From assembly GCF_008974285.1 (NCBI RefSeq), contig NZ_BKZV01000001.1, forward strand, positions 1,039,319 through 1,103,318: a stretch of 64,000 bases of DNA, read 5' to 3'. The notes below the pieces were generated by a model. That model was given only the letters and a program-made list of their open reading frames with translations. It did no database searches and had not been told where the DNA came from. Both the position numbers and the translations under genes were made by a program. Positions 44,590 to 53,316 of the stretch are shown here, piece after piece. Origin of the DNA: Thermogemmatispora aurantia. Lineage in GTDB: Bacteria; Chloroflexota; Ktedonobacteria; Ktedonobacterales; Ktedonobacteraceae. How positions within the stretch are numbered: position 1 is the first letter of the stretch; every line of letters begins with the position of its first letter.

Positions 44590-45927
44590 GTGCCAACTCA
44601 GCTTGAGCAGGCCCGTCAGGGCCAGATTACCGAGGCAATGGCCTACGTGGCCCAAGCCGAAGGTCTCCCCGTTGAAGCAATCCGCGAGAAGGTCGCTGCC
44701 GGCCTGGCAGTTATTCCAGCCAACCCCAATCATCGCACCCTCTCTCACTTCACCGCTATCGGCCAGGGCCTCCTGGTAAAAGTCAACGCCAACCTTGGTA
44801 CCTCCTACGACTATGTCAATCTAGCAGAGGAGCGTCAAAAGCTCGCACTGGCCCAGCAGGCTGGCGCCGATGCCGTCATGGATCTCTCGACCGGTGGCGA
44901 TATTCCCGCCATTCGTCAGACGCTGTTGGGGTCCTGTATTGTTCCCCTGGGCACCGTTCCGATCTACGAAGCCGAGTTTCGGGCGGTGCGCGAGAAGGGT
45001 TCTTTTCTCAAGATGAGCGCCGATGAGCTGTTTGAGACGATTGAACAGCATGGCAAGGCAGGCGTCGATTTTATTACTGTGCACTGTGGGGTGACGCGTC
45101 AGAATCTGGAGCATTACCGGCAGGCGGAGCGCGTGACAGGGATTGTTTCGCGCGGCGGGGGCCTGCTGGCGGCCTGGATGCTGGAGAACGGAGCCGAGAA
45201 TCCGCTCTACGAGCATTTCGATTGGCTGCTGGAGATCGCTCGCCAGTATGATATGACGTTGAGCCTGGGCGATGGCCTTCGGCCTGGATCGCTTGCCGAT
45301 GATCTTGACGGCGCCCAGGTGGGCGAGTTGATTATCCTGGGGGAGTTAGTCGAACGAGCGCGGCGCGCAGGCGTACAGGTGATGGTTGAAGGTCCGGGCC
45401 ATGTGCCCCTCAGCGAAGTGCAGACCAATGTCCAGCTGCAGAAGAAGCTCTGTCGTGGTGCTCCTTTCTACATTCTGGGCATGTTGCCCGTTGATACCGC
45501 TGCCGGCTTCGACCATATCGCCGGAGCGATCGGTGGGGCGCTGGCAGGCATGCACGGGGCCGATATGCTCTGCTATCTGACGCCGGCTGAGCATCTGGGT
45601 CTGCCTAACCCGCGCCAGGTCTACGAGGGAGTGGTGGCTTTCAAAATCGCCGCCCACGCCGCTGATGTAGCTCGTGGCCACCCCCAGGCTCTGGCTCGCA
45701 ACCGTCAGATGTCGGAGGCTCGCTATCGTCTCGACTGGGATACCCAATTTCAATTGGCGCTCTATCCCGAAGAGGCACGGCGCATCTTCGCTGAGCGCGC
45801 TTCCAAGACGCGGGCCTGCTCAATGTGTGGGCCATTCTGTCCGATGAATCTTGTTGAGCATGTGCTGCGTCGACAGCAACGGGACGGTAGCCCGCATCCA
45901 CAGGCGGCGGAGCAGCTGGTCCGCTGA
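44590..45927 (+). CDS. thiC: Phosphomethylpyrimidine synthase ThiC
   Basis: Predicted 445-aa radical-SAM-type enzyme converting aminoimidazole ribotide to hydroxymethylpyrimidine phosphate, the thiamine pyrimidine. It shows DAVMDLSTGGDIPAIRQ, DFITVHCGVTR, GLRPGSLADD, EGPGHVPL and the C-terminal CSMCGPFCPM (CX2CX4C cluster ligands), all ThiC hallmarks. The frame runs back through the riboswitch; GTG 44590 has GGAGG 7 bp upstream and gives the normal length, whereas ATG 44572 has no site. Confidence 0.96.
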   Translation: MPTQLEQARQGQITEAMAYVAQAEGLPVEAIREKVAAGLAVIPANPNHRTLSHFTAIGQGLLVKVNANLGTSYDYVNLAEERQKLALAQQAGADAVMDLSTGGDIPAIRQTLLGSCIVPLGTVPIYEAEFRAVREKGSFLKMSADELFETIEQHGKAGVDFITVHCGVTRQNLEHYRQAERVTGIVSRGGGLLAAWMLENGAENPLYEHFDWLLEIARQYDMTLSLGDGLRPGSLADDLDGAQVGELIILGELVERARRAGVQVMVEGPGHVPLSEVQTNVQLQKKLCRGAPFYILGMLPVDTAAGFDHIAGAIGGALAGMHGADMLCYLTPAEHLGLPNPRQVYEGVVAFKIAAHAADVARGHPQALARNRQMSEARYRLDWDTQFQLALYPEEARRIFAERASKTRACSMCGPFCPMNLVEHVLRRQQRDGSPHPQAAEQLVR

Positions 45928-46002
45928 GGGGTTACATCTGAGCCGCTGCGGTCCCAATTGGAGGCAGATCCTGTTGTCGTCCTGCCGCGCTTGAAACTCC
46001 AT

Positions 46003-46052
46003 GGGAGCGGCTCAAGAGAAGCAAGATAACATCGCTTCTTTGAGTCGCTCCC
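46003..46052. terminator. Bidirectional terminator between thiC and phosphoketolase
   Basis: Long stem, with mismatches, GGGAGCGGCTCAAGAGAAGC / GCTTCTTTGAGTCGCTCCC, between the two convergent genes. Confidence 0.75.
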
Positions 46053-46061
46053 GTTTAGAGT

Positions 46062-48437
46062 TCAATCTGTCCAGGTCCAGTCGCGTATCTCAGGCATATC
46101 CTCCAGGTGCTCACGGATATAGCGATGGTGTTCACGCAGCCGCTCCTCGCATTCGCGCACGAGTGGCGCTGTGAGATGGCGCAGGCGTGGCGTGTGCTCC
46201 ATCGCTAGCAGGCAGAGATGGTAGCGGCTGACTTCGTTGAGGACGACCATATCAAAGGGTGTGGTCGTGGTTCCCTGCTCGTTGTAGCCGCGGACGTGGA
46301 AGCGGGCCGGATTGGGGCGCCCGTGTACGAGCTGATGGACAGCGCGCTGATAGCCGTGAAAGGCGAAGATGACAGGCTTCTCCTCAGTAAAGTGGGCGAC
46401 GAAGGTTGCATGGTCGAGGCCGTGCGGGTGCAGCTCGGGAGGATAGAGTGTCATCAGATCGACGACATTGACGACACGTACTTTGAGCTGCGGGAGCCGG
46501 CGGCGGAGCCACCAGGCGGCGGCCACGGTCTCCATTGCCATGACGTCTCCGGCGCAGGCAAGCACGACATCCGGTTCGTTATCATCCTCGTTGCCTGCCC
46601 AGGGCCAGATCGAGAGGCCGCGCCGGCAGTGCTCAATGGCTTCGGCCATGCTGAGATACTGCAGATGCGGCTGCTTGTCGATCACGATCAGGTTGATGTA
46701 GTCACGGCTGCGCAGGCAGTGGTCAGCCACCGAGAGCAGGCAGTTGGCGTCAGGCGGCAGGTAGATGCGGGCGATGCTCCCCCGGCGCGAGAGCAGGGTA
46801 TCGATGAGGCCCGGCCCCTGATGGGAGAAGCCGTTATGATCGTTGCGCCAGCAGGTGGAGGTGAGCAACAGGTTGAGCGAGGCAATCGGTGCGCGCCAGG
46901 AGAGGGCTCGGGAGCCTTCGAGCCACTTTGAGTATTGGATGATCATAGAGTCGGCGATCATCGCAAAAGCCTCATAGGTGGCGAACAGACCATGCCTGCC
47001 GGTCAGGAGGTACCCCTCTAACCAGCCTTCGCAGAGATGCTCGCTGAGCACTTCCATGACGCGCCCATCCGGCGAGAGATGGTCATCGATGGGCAGGATG
47101 CGTTCCAAAAAGGTCCGGTTCTGGACGGCAAAGACGTCGCCGAGACGGTTGGAGTTGGTCTCATCAGGGCAGAAGTAGCGAAAGTTGGCCTGCTCCGCGT
47201 TCTCCTTGAAAATGTCGCGGAGAAAGACCCCAAGCGGACGAGTGTTGCTATAGTAGCTGGTAGCCGGTTTGGAGACTTCGAGCGCGTAGGAACGGAAATC
47301 GGGCAAGCGCAGGTCAACGAGCAGTTTGCCACCATTAGCGTGAGGATTGGCGCCCATACGGCGCTCGCCCTGCGGGGCCAGAGCCGCTAATTCGGGGCGG
47401 AGGCGTCCGCCTTCGTCAAACAGCTCTTCGGGGTGATAGCTGCGTAACCAGTCCTCCAGCAGCTTGAGGTGAGCCGGTTTCGTCCTGACCTCCTCCAGGG
47501 GAACCTGATGCGCGCGGAAGGTCCCTTCAACGGGGATACCATCGACTTCCTTGGGGCCGGTCCAGCCTTTGGGCGTACGAAGGACAATCAGCGGCCAACG
47601 CGGTACGCCACTGAAACCCTGGGTCCGGGCCTGCTGCTGGTAGCTGCGGATCTCGTGATAGCAGTGATCAAGGGTTTCGGCCAGGGCCCGATGCACAGTG
47701 AGCGGGTCGTCTCCTTCGACAAAGTAGACGCGGTAACCGTGTCCCGAGAAGAGCTGTTCGATCCGCTCGTCGCTGGTGCGACCCAGAACCGTCGGACCGG
47801 AGATCTTGTACTCGTTGAGGTGCAGAATAGGAAGCACGGCTCCGTCACGGACGGGATTGAGAAATTTGATGCTTTTCCAGGACCCTTCGAGGGGACCAGT
47901 TTCGGCTTCGCCATCGCCGACAACGGCAGCTACAATCAGATTGGGATTGTCGAAGGCAGCGCCGAAGGCATGGGCCAGCACATAGCCTAACTCGCCCCCT
48001 TCGTGGATGGAGCCAGGAATGGGAACGCCGACGTGACTGGGCACGCCGCCAGGAGTAGAGAACTGGCGAAAGAGGCGACGCAGCCCTTGCTCGTCCTGGC
48101 TTACTTCCGGGTAGATCTCTGAATAGGTCCCTTCAAGGTAGACGTTGGCGATCACCGCCGGACCACCATGTCCGGGTCCTGCCAGAAAGATCATATCGAC
48201 GTCATAGTCTTTGATCAGGCGATTGAGATGGACGTAGATGAGATTCAAGCCGGGCGAGGTGCCCCAATGCCCCAACAACCGGGGTTTGATGTGCTCGGGT
48301 CGCAGTGGCTCCTTGAGCAAGGGATTTTCCTGGAGGTAGATCTGCCCTACAGTCAGGTAGTTGGCGGCACACCAGTACTTATGCATCAGTTCTAGCTGCT
48401 GCTGGCTGAGTGTACGCGCCCCGGCAGCGGTCGACAT
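46062..48437 (-). CDS. xfp: Phosphoketolase (Xfp/Xpk)
   Basis: Predicted 791-aa thiamine-diphosphate enzyme splitting xylulose-5-P and/or fructose-6-P into acetyl phosphate and a shorter sugar phosphate. Signatures: [54 protein letters not shown], and the ThDP motif [14 protein letters not shown]. Length is standard. GGAGGG precedes ATG. Its ThDP need makes the convergent neighbour thiC a thematic partner, though not an operon. Substrate preference is not decided by sequence. Confidence 0.95.
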   Translation of the reverse strand: MSTAAGARTLSQQQLELMHKYWCAANYLTVGQIYLQENPLLKEPLRPEHIKPRLLGHWGTSPGLNLIYVHLNRLIKDYDVDMIFLAGPGHGGPAVIANVYLEGTYSEIYPEVSQDEQGLRRLFRQFSTPGGVPSHVGVPIPGSIHEGGELGYVLAHAFGAAFDNPNLIVAAVVGDGEAETGPLEGSWKSIKFLNPVRDGAVLPILHLNEYKISGPTVLGRTSDERIEQLFSGHGYRVYFVEGDDPLTVHRALAETLDHCYHEIRSYQQQARTQGFSGVPRWPLIVLRTPKGWTGPKEVDGIPVEGTFRAHQVPLEEVRTKPAHLKLLEDWLRSYHPEELFDEGGRLRPELAALAPQGERRMGANPHANGGKLLVDLRLPDFRSYALEVSKPATSYYSNTRPLGVFLRDIFKENAEQANFRYFCPDETNSNRLGDVFAVQNRTFLERILPIDDHLSPDGRVMEVLSEHLCEGWLEGYLLTGRHGLFATYEAFAMIADSMIIQYSKWLEGSRALSWRAPIASLNLLLTSTCWRNDHNGFSHQGPGLIDTLLSRRGSIARIYLPPDANCLLSVADHCLRSRDYINLIVIDKQPHLQYLSMAEAIEHCRRGLSIWPWAGNEDDNEPDVVLACAGDVMAMETVAAAWWLRRRLPQLKVRVVNVVDLMTLYPPELHPHGLDHATFVAHFTEEKPVIFAFHGYQRAVHQLVHGRPNPARFHVRGYNEQGTTTTPFDMVVLNEVSRYHLCLLAMEHTPRLRHLTAPLVRECEERLREHHRYIREHLEDMPEIRDWTWTD

Positions 48438-48751
48438 GCTTCCCTCCTCTGTTCAGTGACAAACAAGGCAAGAATACCCACTTGACATTCATTCGTTATT
48501 CTGGCAGCTTTTGCAGCGATCGTCGCTCGAGGTCACAGCCGTGGTCATCCTCGGGGTACAGCCAGTGAGCTGCGCCCGCTTTCTTTCTGAGCATAGCAAG
48601 AGCCTCTCACAGCGCACTCACAGCAATCCTGCTCCTTCTCACAAGAACGGCACAGGGCCACACAAGAAGCAGAGGCACAATAGTAACAGTTATCTCCGTT
48701 CTGTCACAGGTACGACTGGGCCACGCAAAAGGTGTCGCTGCGGTCCATGCG
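48438..48751. other. Intergenic region between xfp and yrdB-like remnant
   Basis: Upstream region of xfp. No gene is supportable; no clear -35/-10 pair seen on the minus strand. Confidence 0.35.
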
Positions 48752-49106
48752 CTAGACCGTGTTCTGTCCCCAGAGCGAGAGAGCCAGGCGGTTAAGCAGG
48801 AAGAGCGCCATCAGCATGCTAGCGAGCAGGTAGCATTGTCGATGCCACAGAGGCAGAGCAGCCAGGCCGAAGAGAGCCAGCTCGACCAGCAGCCGCCAAG
48901 GGATCAACCAGGAGGCAGCGAGCCTTGGGAGCTACGAGTAGGCCCCAGACAAGCATTGCGAACAGGGGCAGGGCCAGCCCCAGGAGGAAGCTGAGTGGGA
49001 GCGCCAGACTGGTGGAGCTGGCTCCCCAGTAGCTCAACGTCAGGATCATGGCCACTTCCAGCAGGAAGCGCAGAGCACGGTTACATTCTTTGAGAATGTC
49101 AATCAT
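48752..49106 (-). pseudogene. YrdB-family (DUF2568) membrane protein, frameshifted
   Basis: A small membrane-protein gene in two frames. The first part starts MIDILKECNRALRFLLEVAM and reads through VWGLLVAPKAR; the second continues PWRLLVELALFGLAALPLWH and ends LFLLNRLALS...stop at 48752. Together they match the layout of YrdB/DUF2568 proteins (about 115 aa, four hydrophobic helices). Deleting one base at the GGG run (48900-48902) joins the frames. It could be a real frameshift or a sequencing error. No strong ribosome site is seen. Confidence 0.6.
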
Positions 49107-49164
49107 GACGATGGTAATAGTTTCCCGCCCCTGGCCTGGTGCACCAGGCCAGAGAAAAGGGGGA

Positions 49165-50118
49165 TCAGGCAAAGTGCAGCGTGGTGCCAACGCTGGTCTG
49201 GATATAGGCCGCGGGCAAAGCGCGAGCCAGTTCGTGAGTCGCGCGCCAGCCGGTACAGTGCCCAGGCACAATGACACTGGGTCCAATCGCCTGCAGTTCG
49301 GCGATGGTACGCGGGATAATCGGCTCGAAGACGGCACCGCTGAGATGCAGGCCGCCGACAAAGGCGTAGACGGTCTCGATGCCGGTAAGCCGCCGGGCAT
49401 GCTGAAGAATGTTGATGACCCCGGCGTGGCTGCAGCTAGAGAGGACCACCAGGCCGCGGTTTTTGAGATGGCAGACAATAGCCTGATCATCCCAGACCCA
49501 GATATCGGGCTCCCAGCCGTGGTCGGTACGCGCTTGTTGCAAGGGGAAGCCTTTTTCAAAATCGGTGACGCGCTCAACTTGACCGGTCACCAGCACGGTT
49601 CCATCGAGCAGCAGCGAGGGACCTCGTTCTTCGATGATGGTAACACCTTCGCGATCGAGATCGGCCTGGCTCGGTGGGGGCATATGGATTTCGGTACCGG
49701 TTGGGAAGACGATGCGTCGGTAGCGCCAGGCATCGGGATGGAGCAGCAAGGGCAGACCGCGCTTCCCCAGACGGCGTACGACGCCCTCTAACCCACCGTG
49801 ATGGTCGGCGTGACCATGTGAGAGCACGATAGCCCGTAGATCAGCCGGACGCACCTCCAACACATCCATGTTGTGCAGGAGGGTGCTGCGCCCAAGCCCG
49901 GCATCGTAGAGTAGAGAGGCCCGCCACCCATTGCGCACCACTGTGAGCAGCAGGGCATAGCCGTGCTCGGCAATGAGCTGCTCGCGCTCGGTCCAGTTTA
50001 TGGCCAGGGGGGCCCGCTGAACCATCTCATTGCCGGGCAGCAGGACATCGACACTGTTATCTACGAGAATCGTGACGTCGATCGTGTCGACCGGGGGCAG
50101 CGTCACCTGTTCGCTCAT
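49165..50118 (-). CDS. MBL-fold metallohydrolase (RFA-P synthase-like)
   Basis: Predicted 317-aa metallo-beta-lactamase-fold protein. The dinuclear metal motif SHGHADHHGG (HxHxDH) is intact, and LSSCSHAGVINILQ plus VIVPGHCTGW supply the later ligands. The arrangement matches the group annotated as 7,8-dihydropterin-6-methyl-ribofuranosylaminobenzene-phosphate synthase-like, but the true substrate is unknown. ATG 50118 has AAGGAGC 8 bp upstream; the upstream in-frame extension to 50412 is not coding. Confidence 0.85.
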   Translation of the reverse strand: MSEQVTLPPVDTIDVTILVDNSVDVLLPGNEMVQRAPLAINWTEREQLIAEHGYALLLTVVRNGWRASLLYDAGLGRSTLLHNMDVLEVRPADLRAIVLSHGHADHHGGLEGVVRRLGKRGLPLLLHPDAWRYRRIVFPTGTEIHMPPPSQADLDREGVTIIEERGPSLLLDGTVLVTGQVERVTDFEKGFPLQQARTDHGWEPDIWVWDDQAIVCHLKNRGLVVLSSCSHAGVINILQHARRLTGIETVYAFVGGLHLSGAVFEPIIPRTIAELQAIGPSVIVPGHCTGWRATHELARALPAAYIQTSVGTTLHFA

Positions 50119-50510
50119 GAGTAGTGCTCCTTTGGCGCAAAAGTAGCACGATGGCTTTTCTCCTGGTTTGATCGACTGGATGCCTTCTCTCCTCGACTGG
50201 ACCGGACTGGGTTGCATCTTCGCCGCTGCTCTGCTCGCCCGTTGTTGCCAGCTCAGACAAGCTGGTTTCAGAATACAGCAGAAATGTGGACGACTGCAAG
50301 CCAGGGGTGGAGGAGGAGCGCGCACCAACCTGGTCAAGGGGGCTGTTTGGCTTTGTGTGGTCTGACATGGCGCATGGGCAGGTCTCTGATACCCGCTCCG
50401 GCGGACGGACACTCGCTAGCGGTTGCGTGCTGACCAGTTCTCGAGCGCAGTGCAGCGAGAAAGGCCGTTGAGAAGCAACAGACGAGCTTTTGGCGCTTGA
50501 GATGGCAGGC
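50119..50510. other. Intergenic region, no gene seen
   Basis: About 390 bp upstream of the MBL-fold gene. Open frames are present but show no motifs or ribosome sites. Confidence 0.35.
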
Positions 50511-50539
50511 TTGACGAGAGACGGAGAGTGTGGTATGCT
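50511..50539 (+). promoter_or_regulatory. Promoter of a short RNA or of the zinc-ribbon/rpsU operon
   Basis: TTGACG (50511-50516), 17-bp spacer, TATGCT (50534-50539), directly followed by a terminator. Confidence 0.65.
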
Positions 50540-50545
50540 GCAAAG

Positions 50546-50604
50546 GACACATGGAAGCGAACTGTCAAAGCCGCTGCCCATGGTTACGGGCAGCGGCTTT
50601 TTTT
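50546..50604 (+). ncRNA. Short promoter-terminator transcript (sRNA or attenuator leader)
   Basis: From the expected start (about 50546) to a strong intrinsic terminator (AAAGCCGCTGCCC / GGGCAGCGGCTTT, 50567-50602, ending in a T-run to 50604) is only about 60 nt, with no ORF. It is either a small RNA or a leader whose terminator controls read-through into the zinc-ribbon/rpsU genes about 180 bp downstream. Confidence 0.45.
50567..50604 (+). terminator. Intrinsic terminator upstream of zinc-ribbon/rpsU operon
   Basis: 13-bp GC-rich stem, 8-nt loop, seven Ts. Confidence 0.88.
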
Positions 50605-50787
50605 GGCACGCCGTTCTTTGTCATTCAGCGGCTCCGCGCCGACGCTGCCCCTACTCTGCTAGGCTCAGGTCGCACGCTCCCGCGCCTATAGCCTTTTGCC
50701 GTCTGGTAGCTTGCAGATAAGAGCGCTGTCAGACGAGTCCCAATGCATTTCCCACCACAGAGAAATGCGCGTAAGGAGACTATCTAC

Positions 50788-51126
50788 ATGATTAACCCTG
50801 GACAGGACCAAATCCTGGTCTGCCGCGAGTGCGGCCAGGAATTCACCTTTACCGTTGGAGAGCAAGAGTTTTTTGCCAGCCGTGGCTTGACCAATACACC
50901 CAGCCGCTGCCCCAGCTGTCGGGCAGCGCGGAAGGCGAGCGGTGGGCGTCGTGGCCGTGGCTACGGGCGTGAGGAGCGCCAGATGTATACGGTGACCTGC
51001 GCTAGCTGCGGTAACGAGGCCCGGGTGCCGTTCTTGCCCCGCGATGATCGCCCCGTCTATTGCAGCGATTGCTATCGTCCCCAGGAGTCGTACGGGCGCG
51101 GCCAGGGCCGCCGCGCGCGCTGGTAA
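50788..51126 (+). CDS. Small double zinc-ribbon protein
   Basis: Predicted 112-aa protein with two zinc-ribbon-like halves: CREC...CPSC at the N-terminus (with the 'EQEFFASRGL' sequence typical of the zf-trcl-like domain) and CASC...CSDCY near the C-terminus, linked by a Gly/Arg-rich segment and ending in a basic RGQGRRARW tail. It probably binds nucleic acid. GTAAGGAGAC precedes ATG 50788. It is 11 bp upstream of rpsU and probably cotranscribed. Similar CXXC proteins occur in Chloroflexota and Actinobacteria. Confidence 0.82.
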   Translation: MINPGQDQILVCRECGQEFTFTVGEQEFFASRGLTNTPSRCPSCRAARKASGGRRGRGYGREERQMYTVTCASCGNEARVPFLPRDDRPVYCSDCYRPQESYGRGQGRRARW

Positions 51127-51137
51127 GGCGGGCCGAG

Positions 51138-51332
51138 ATGAGCGAAGTTCGCCTGAACCCTGACGAGTCCTTTGAGGTCGCCCTTAAGCGCTTTAATCGC
51201 AAGGTTTTGAACGCTGGTATTCTGGCCGAGGTGCGCCGCCGCAAACATTACGAGAGCCGCAGCGATCGCCGCAAGCGTAAGGCTGCTGTGGCCCGCCGCC
51301 GCCGCCGCCGCCATACACGCACACGCCGCTAG
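51138..51332 (+). CDS. rpsU: 30S ribosomal protein S21
   Basis: Predicted 64-aa small-subunit protein. VRLNPDESFEVALKRFNRKV and the conserved ILAEVRRRKHYE segment are diagnostic of S21; the tail is a run of Arg and Lys. S21 binds near the 3' end of 16S rRNA and affects initiation. The normal length is present. Confidence 0.95.
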   Translation: MSEVRLNPDESFEVALKRFNRKVLNAGILAEVRRRKHYESRSDRRKRKAAVARRRRRRHTRTRR

Positions 51333-51388
51333 CTCCATACACGGTCAAGAGTGCCTGACTGGTCATCCATAGAAGACTCAGCAATAGC

Positions 51389-51434
51389 AGCAGTAGAAGA
51401 GCTGTCCTTAACAAGCGCTCGCTCTTCTACTGCT
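51389..51434. terminator. Bidirectional hairpin between rpsU and the type III operon
   Basis: A 14-bp perfect stem (AGCAGTAGAAGAGC / GCTCTTCTACTGCT) with an 18-nt loop in the gap between convergent transcripts. No T-run. Confidence 0.5.
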
Positions 51435-51528
51435 TGTCGCAGATGCAAGCTAGAGGCACAGTCTTGCTGAAGGCTCCCCCTTCAAGCGAGTGCTCATCTA
51501 ACAGATGCCTATCTGCAGGATCTCACTC

Positions 51529-53298
51529 CTACTCTTTTTGATTGAGTGTGTAGGCATAGCGATAGGCTGCAGAGAACTCGTATAAGGAAACTGGGCCGAA
51601 AACGCTAGCATTCAGCTGCTGGCCGATCAGGACCGCAAGCCCAGCAGGAAGTGATGAGAAGAGATGGATATGGGCAATGCCTTGGCTGCGCAGGCGGCGC
51701 AGGTCACGTCCAATCTGACGGGCAATGGCCAGGGCATGATTGCCATCCCTTACCCCTCGGGTGTGGTCTACTCCCTCCGGCATCGAATAATGGATGAAGC
51801 AGCTATAGTCAATCTTATTCCCTGCCTGTTGCATGTATACCTTTACATCATTTTCAATATTATTCGATATGGAAATAGCCACTACCGCTGTCTGGGGATC
51901 TCCCTCCTGAATGCTCTCATCACAGGTAAGAGGGGAAGAATCGCTCTGCGGCCCTTCGTTATCCCAATACTGCTGTCTTGCTTCATCACGTACTTGCAGC
52001 CTCATTCCCTGGAAAATGAAGCCGAACAGGTAGGTCAGCGAATAGACTGCTTTAATCGGAACTTTTAGACTTTCTCCAGAGCCTGGACCAATAGCCGTGA
52101 GCAGTCCTTCGATATCCTGCAGAGCGGGAACAATAAGATCCTGCCATTCAGCGACCGTAGGGACACGTCGCACATCCCTATTCTCGTCTTCAAGGAAAAG
52201 CCTCCTGGCATCAACCGACAGATCGAGCCGAGGGCTGCCCTCTCCAAAAACAAAGGTGCGTAGCCCAATCCAGATTTCATGGTTCTCCCCAGCTCTCACG
52301 CGACGCTGGCGAAAGGCCTCGCGCAGGATCTTGCGCGCAAGCGAGCGTAGCTTGCCGCTCACTACCTCCTGCTGGCTCACCTCCGGCTCAGGCTCGTCCG
52401 CAATAAAATTCGTCAGCTTCCCGAGACTGACCTTTGCCAGGGCGTTCTGCACTCTTTTCCGGCTGACCCCCTGCAGGATCACAACTATAGGAAACCCCAG
52501 CTCGCTTTCGTGGCGCGTGAGGGCAGCGTGTGCCTCGGGTAGCCAGAGCTGCGGCTTCTTGAGGGCTTCGGGTGTGAGATAGAGCAGGTAGGCATCGGCT
52601 AACTCGCTCACGGCCCGCTCTGCGGCTTTTTCACGGAGGCCGAGAAAGGGCAGGTCCTCGCTGTCGCGGTGCCAGAGCTTGAGGCCGCGCAGGCGCAGCA
52701 TGAGTTCTAGCTGTTCGCGGTTTTTTCCGGCATCGCCAGCAGAGCTGATGAAAACGGTGGCCGGTCTGGTCGGGTCCTGTTCCTGCTGGGATCGATGAGC
52801 CTCGGATTGGCCAGCATCCATCGTCGTCCTCTCTTTCTCCTCTGTTCCAGAGCCTGCGTCGAGGGCTTCCCAGATTTTCCGAATCTCCTCAGCTATTTCT
52901 TTCCATGCTTTATTGCGATTATCTCCCTCTCGCTGGGCGAGGGCCTCCCCATTGCGCGGCAAGAGTTGCAGCTCGGCCAGGTCAGTGCCTCCGAGATCCA
53001 CGGTCTTGTATAAGATTGGAATAAGTTCAGCCTCGCCACTCGTTGCTCGTTTCAAGGCCATGCTGGCCACTTCTCCCATCGAAAACAAGAAATCAGGGCT
53101 GATAAGCATGATGATCAGCTTCGCCTGATTGATCAGCTTGCTCTGCTCCTGCTTCGGCGGTTTTCCTGGTAGGGTATCTTGAATATCTCTTATCCTATTA
53201 AGATTATATAAGTGTTTGCTTAGTTCCTCAAAACCACGCTTATCCTCACTGGCATACAAGCAAAGAATTTCACCAGCAATCGACTGACTCGCTCCCAT
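51529..53298 (-). CDS. Tandem TIR-TIR-SAVED effector of the type III CRISPR operon
   Basis: Predicted 589-aa protein with three parts. Residues 8-145 form a TIR-like domain (ILCLYASEDK, LIIMLISPDFLFS; Glu76). Residues 180-330 form a second TIR-like domain (TVFISSAGD, LLYLTPEAL, then PEAHAAL with Glu255 where TIR NADases keep their catalytic Glu). Residues about 340-589 match SAVED, ending AHIHLFSSLPAGLAVLIG and SLYEFSAAYRYAYTL. SAVED binds cyclic oligonucleotides; TIR-SAVED proteins degrade NAD+ on activation. The start lies 18 bp behind the last RAMP gene with GGGAG upstream, so it is the final gene of the cas operon and its probable second-messenger effector. Domain assignment is by eye. 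Confidence 0.85.
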   Translation of the reverse strand: MGASQSIAGEILCLYASEDKRGFEELSKHLYNLNRIRDIQDTLPGKPPKQEQSKLINQAKLIIMLISPDFLFSMGEVASMALKRATSGEAELIPILYKTVDLGGTDLAELQLLPRNGEALAQREGDNRNKAWKEIAEEIRKIWEALDAGSGTEEKERTTMDAGQSEAHRSQQEQDPTRPATVFISSAGDAGKNREQLELMLRLRGLKLWHRDSEDLPFLGLREKAAERAVSELADAYLLYLTPEALKKPQLWLPEAHAALTRHESELGFPIVVILQGVSRKRVQNALAKVSLGKLTNFIADEPEPEVSQQEVVSGKLRSLARKILREAFRQRRVRAGENHEIWIGLRTFVFGEGSPRLDLSVDARRLFLEDENRDVRRVPTVAEWQDLIVPALQDIEGLLTAIGPGSGESLKVPIKAVYSLTYLFGFIFQGMRLQVRDEARQQYWDNEGPQSDSSPLTCDESIQEGDPQTAVVAISISNNIENDVKVYMQQAGNKIDYSCFIHYSMPEGVDHTRGVRDGNHALAIARQIGRDLRRLRSQGIAHIHLFSSLPAGLAVLIGQQLNASVFGPVSLYEFSAAYRYAYTLNQKE

Positions 53299-53316
53299 AA
53301 GAAGATCTCCCTTCTA

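Noticed and set aside
49107..49577. Minus-strand open frame continuing upstream of the YrdB-like gene
   Set aside because: It overlaps the MBL-fold gene in another frame and shows no family features before MIDILKEC.
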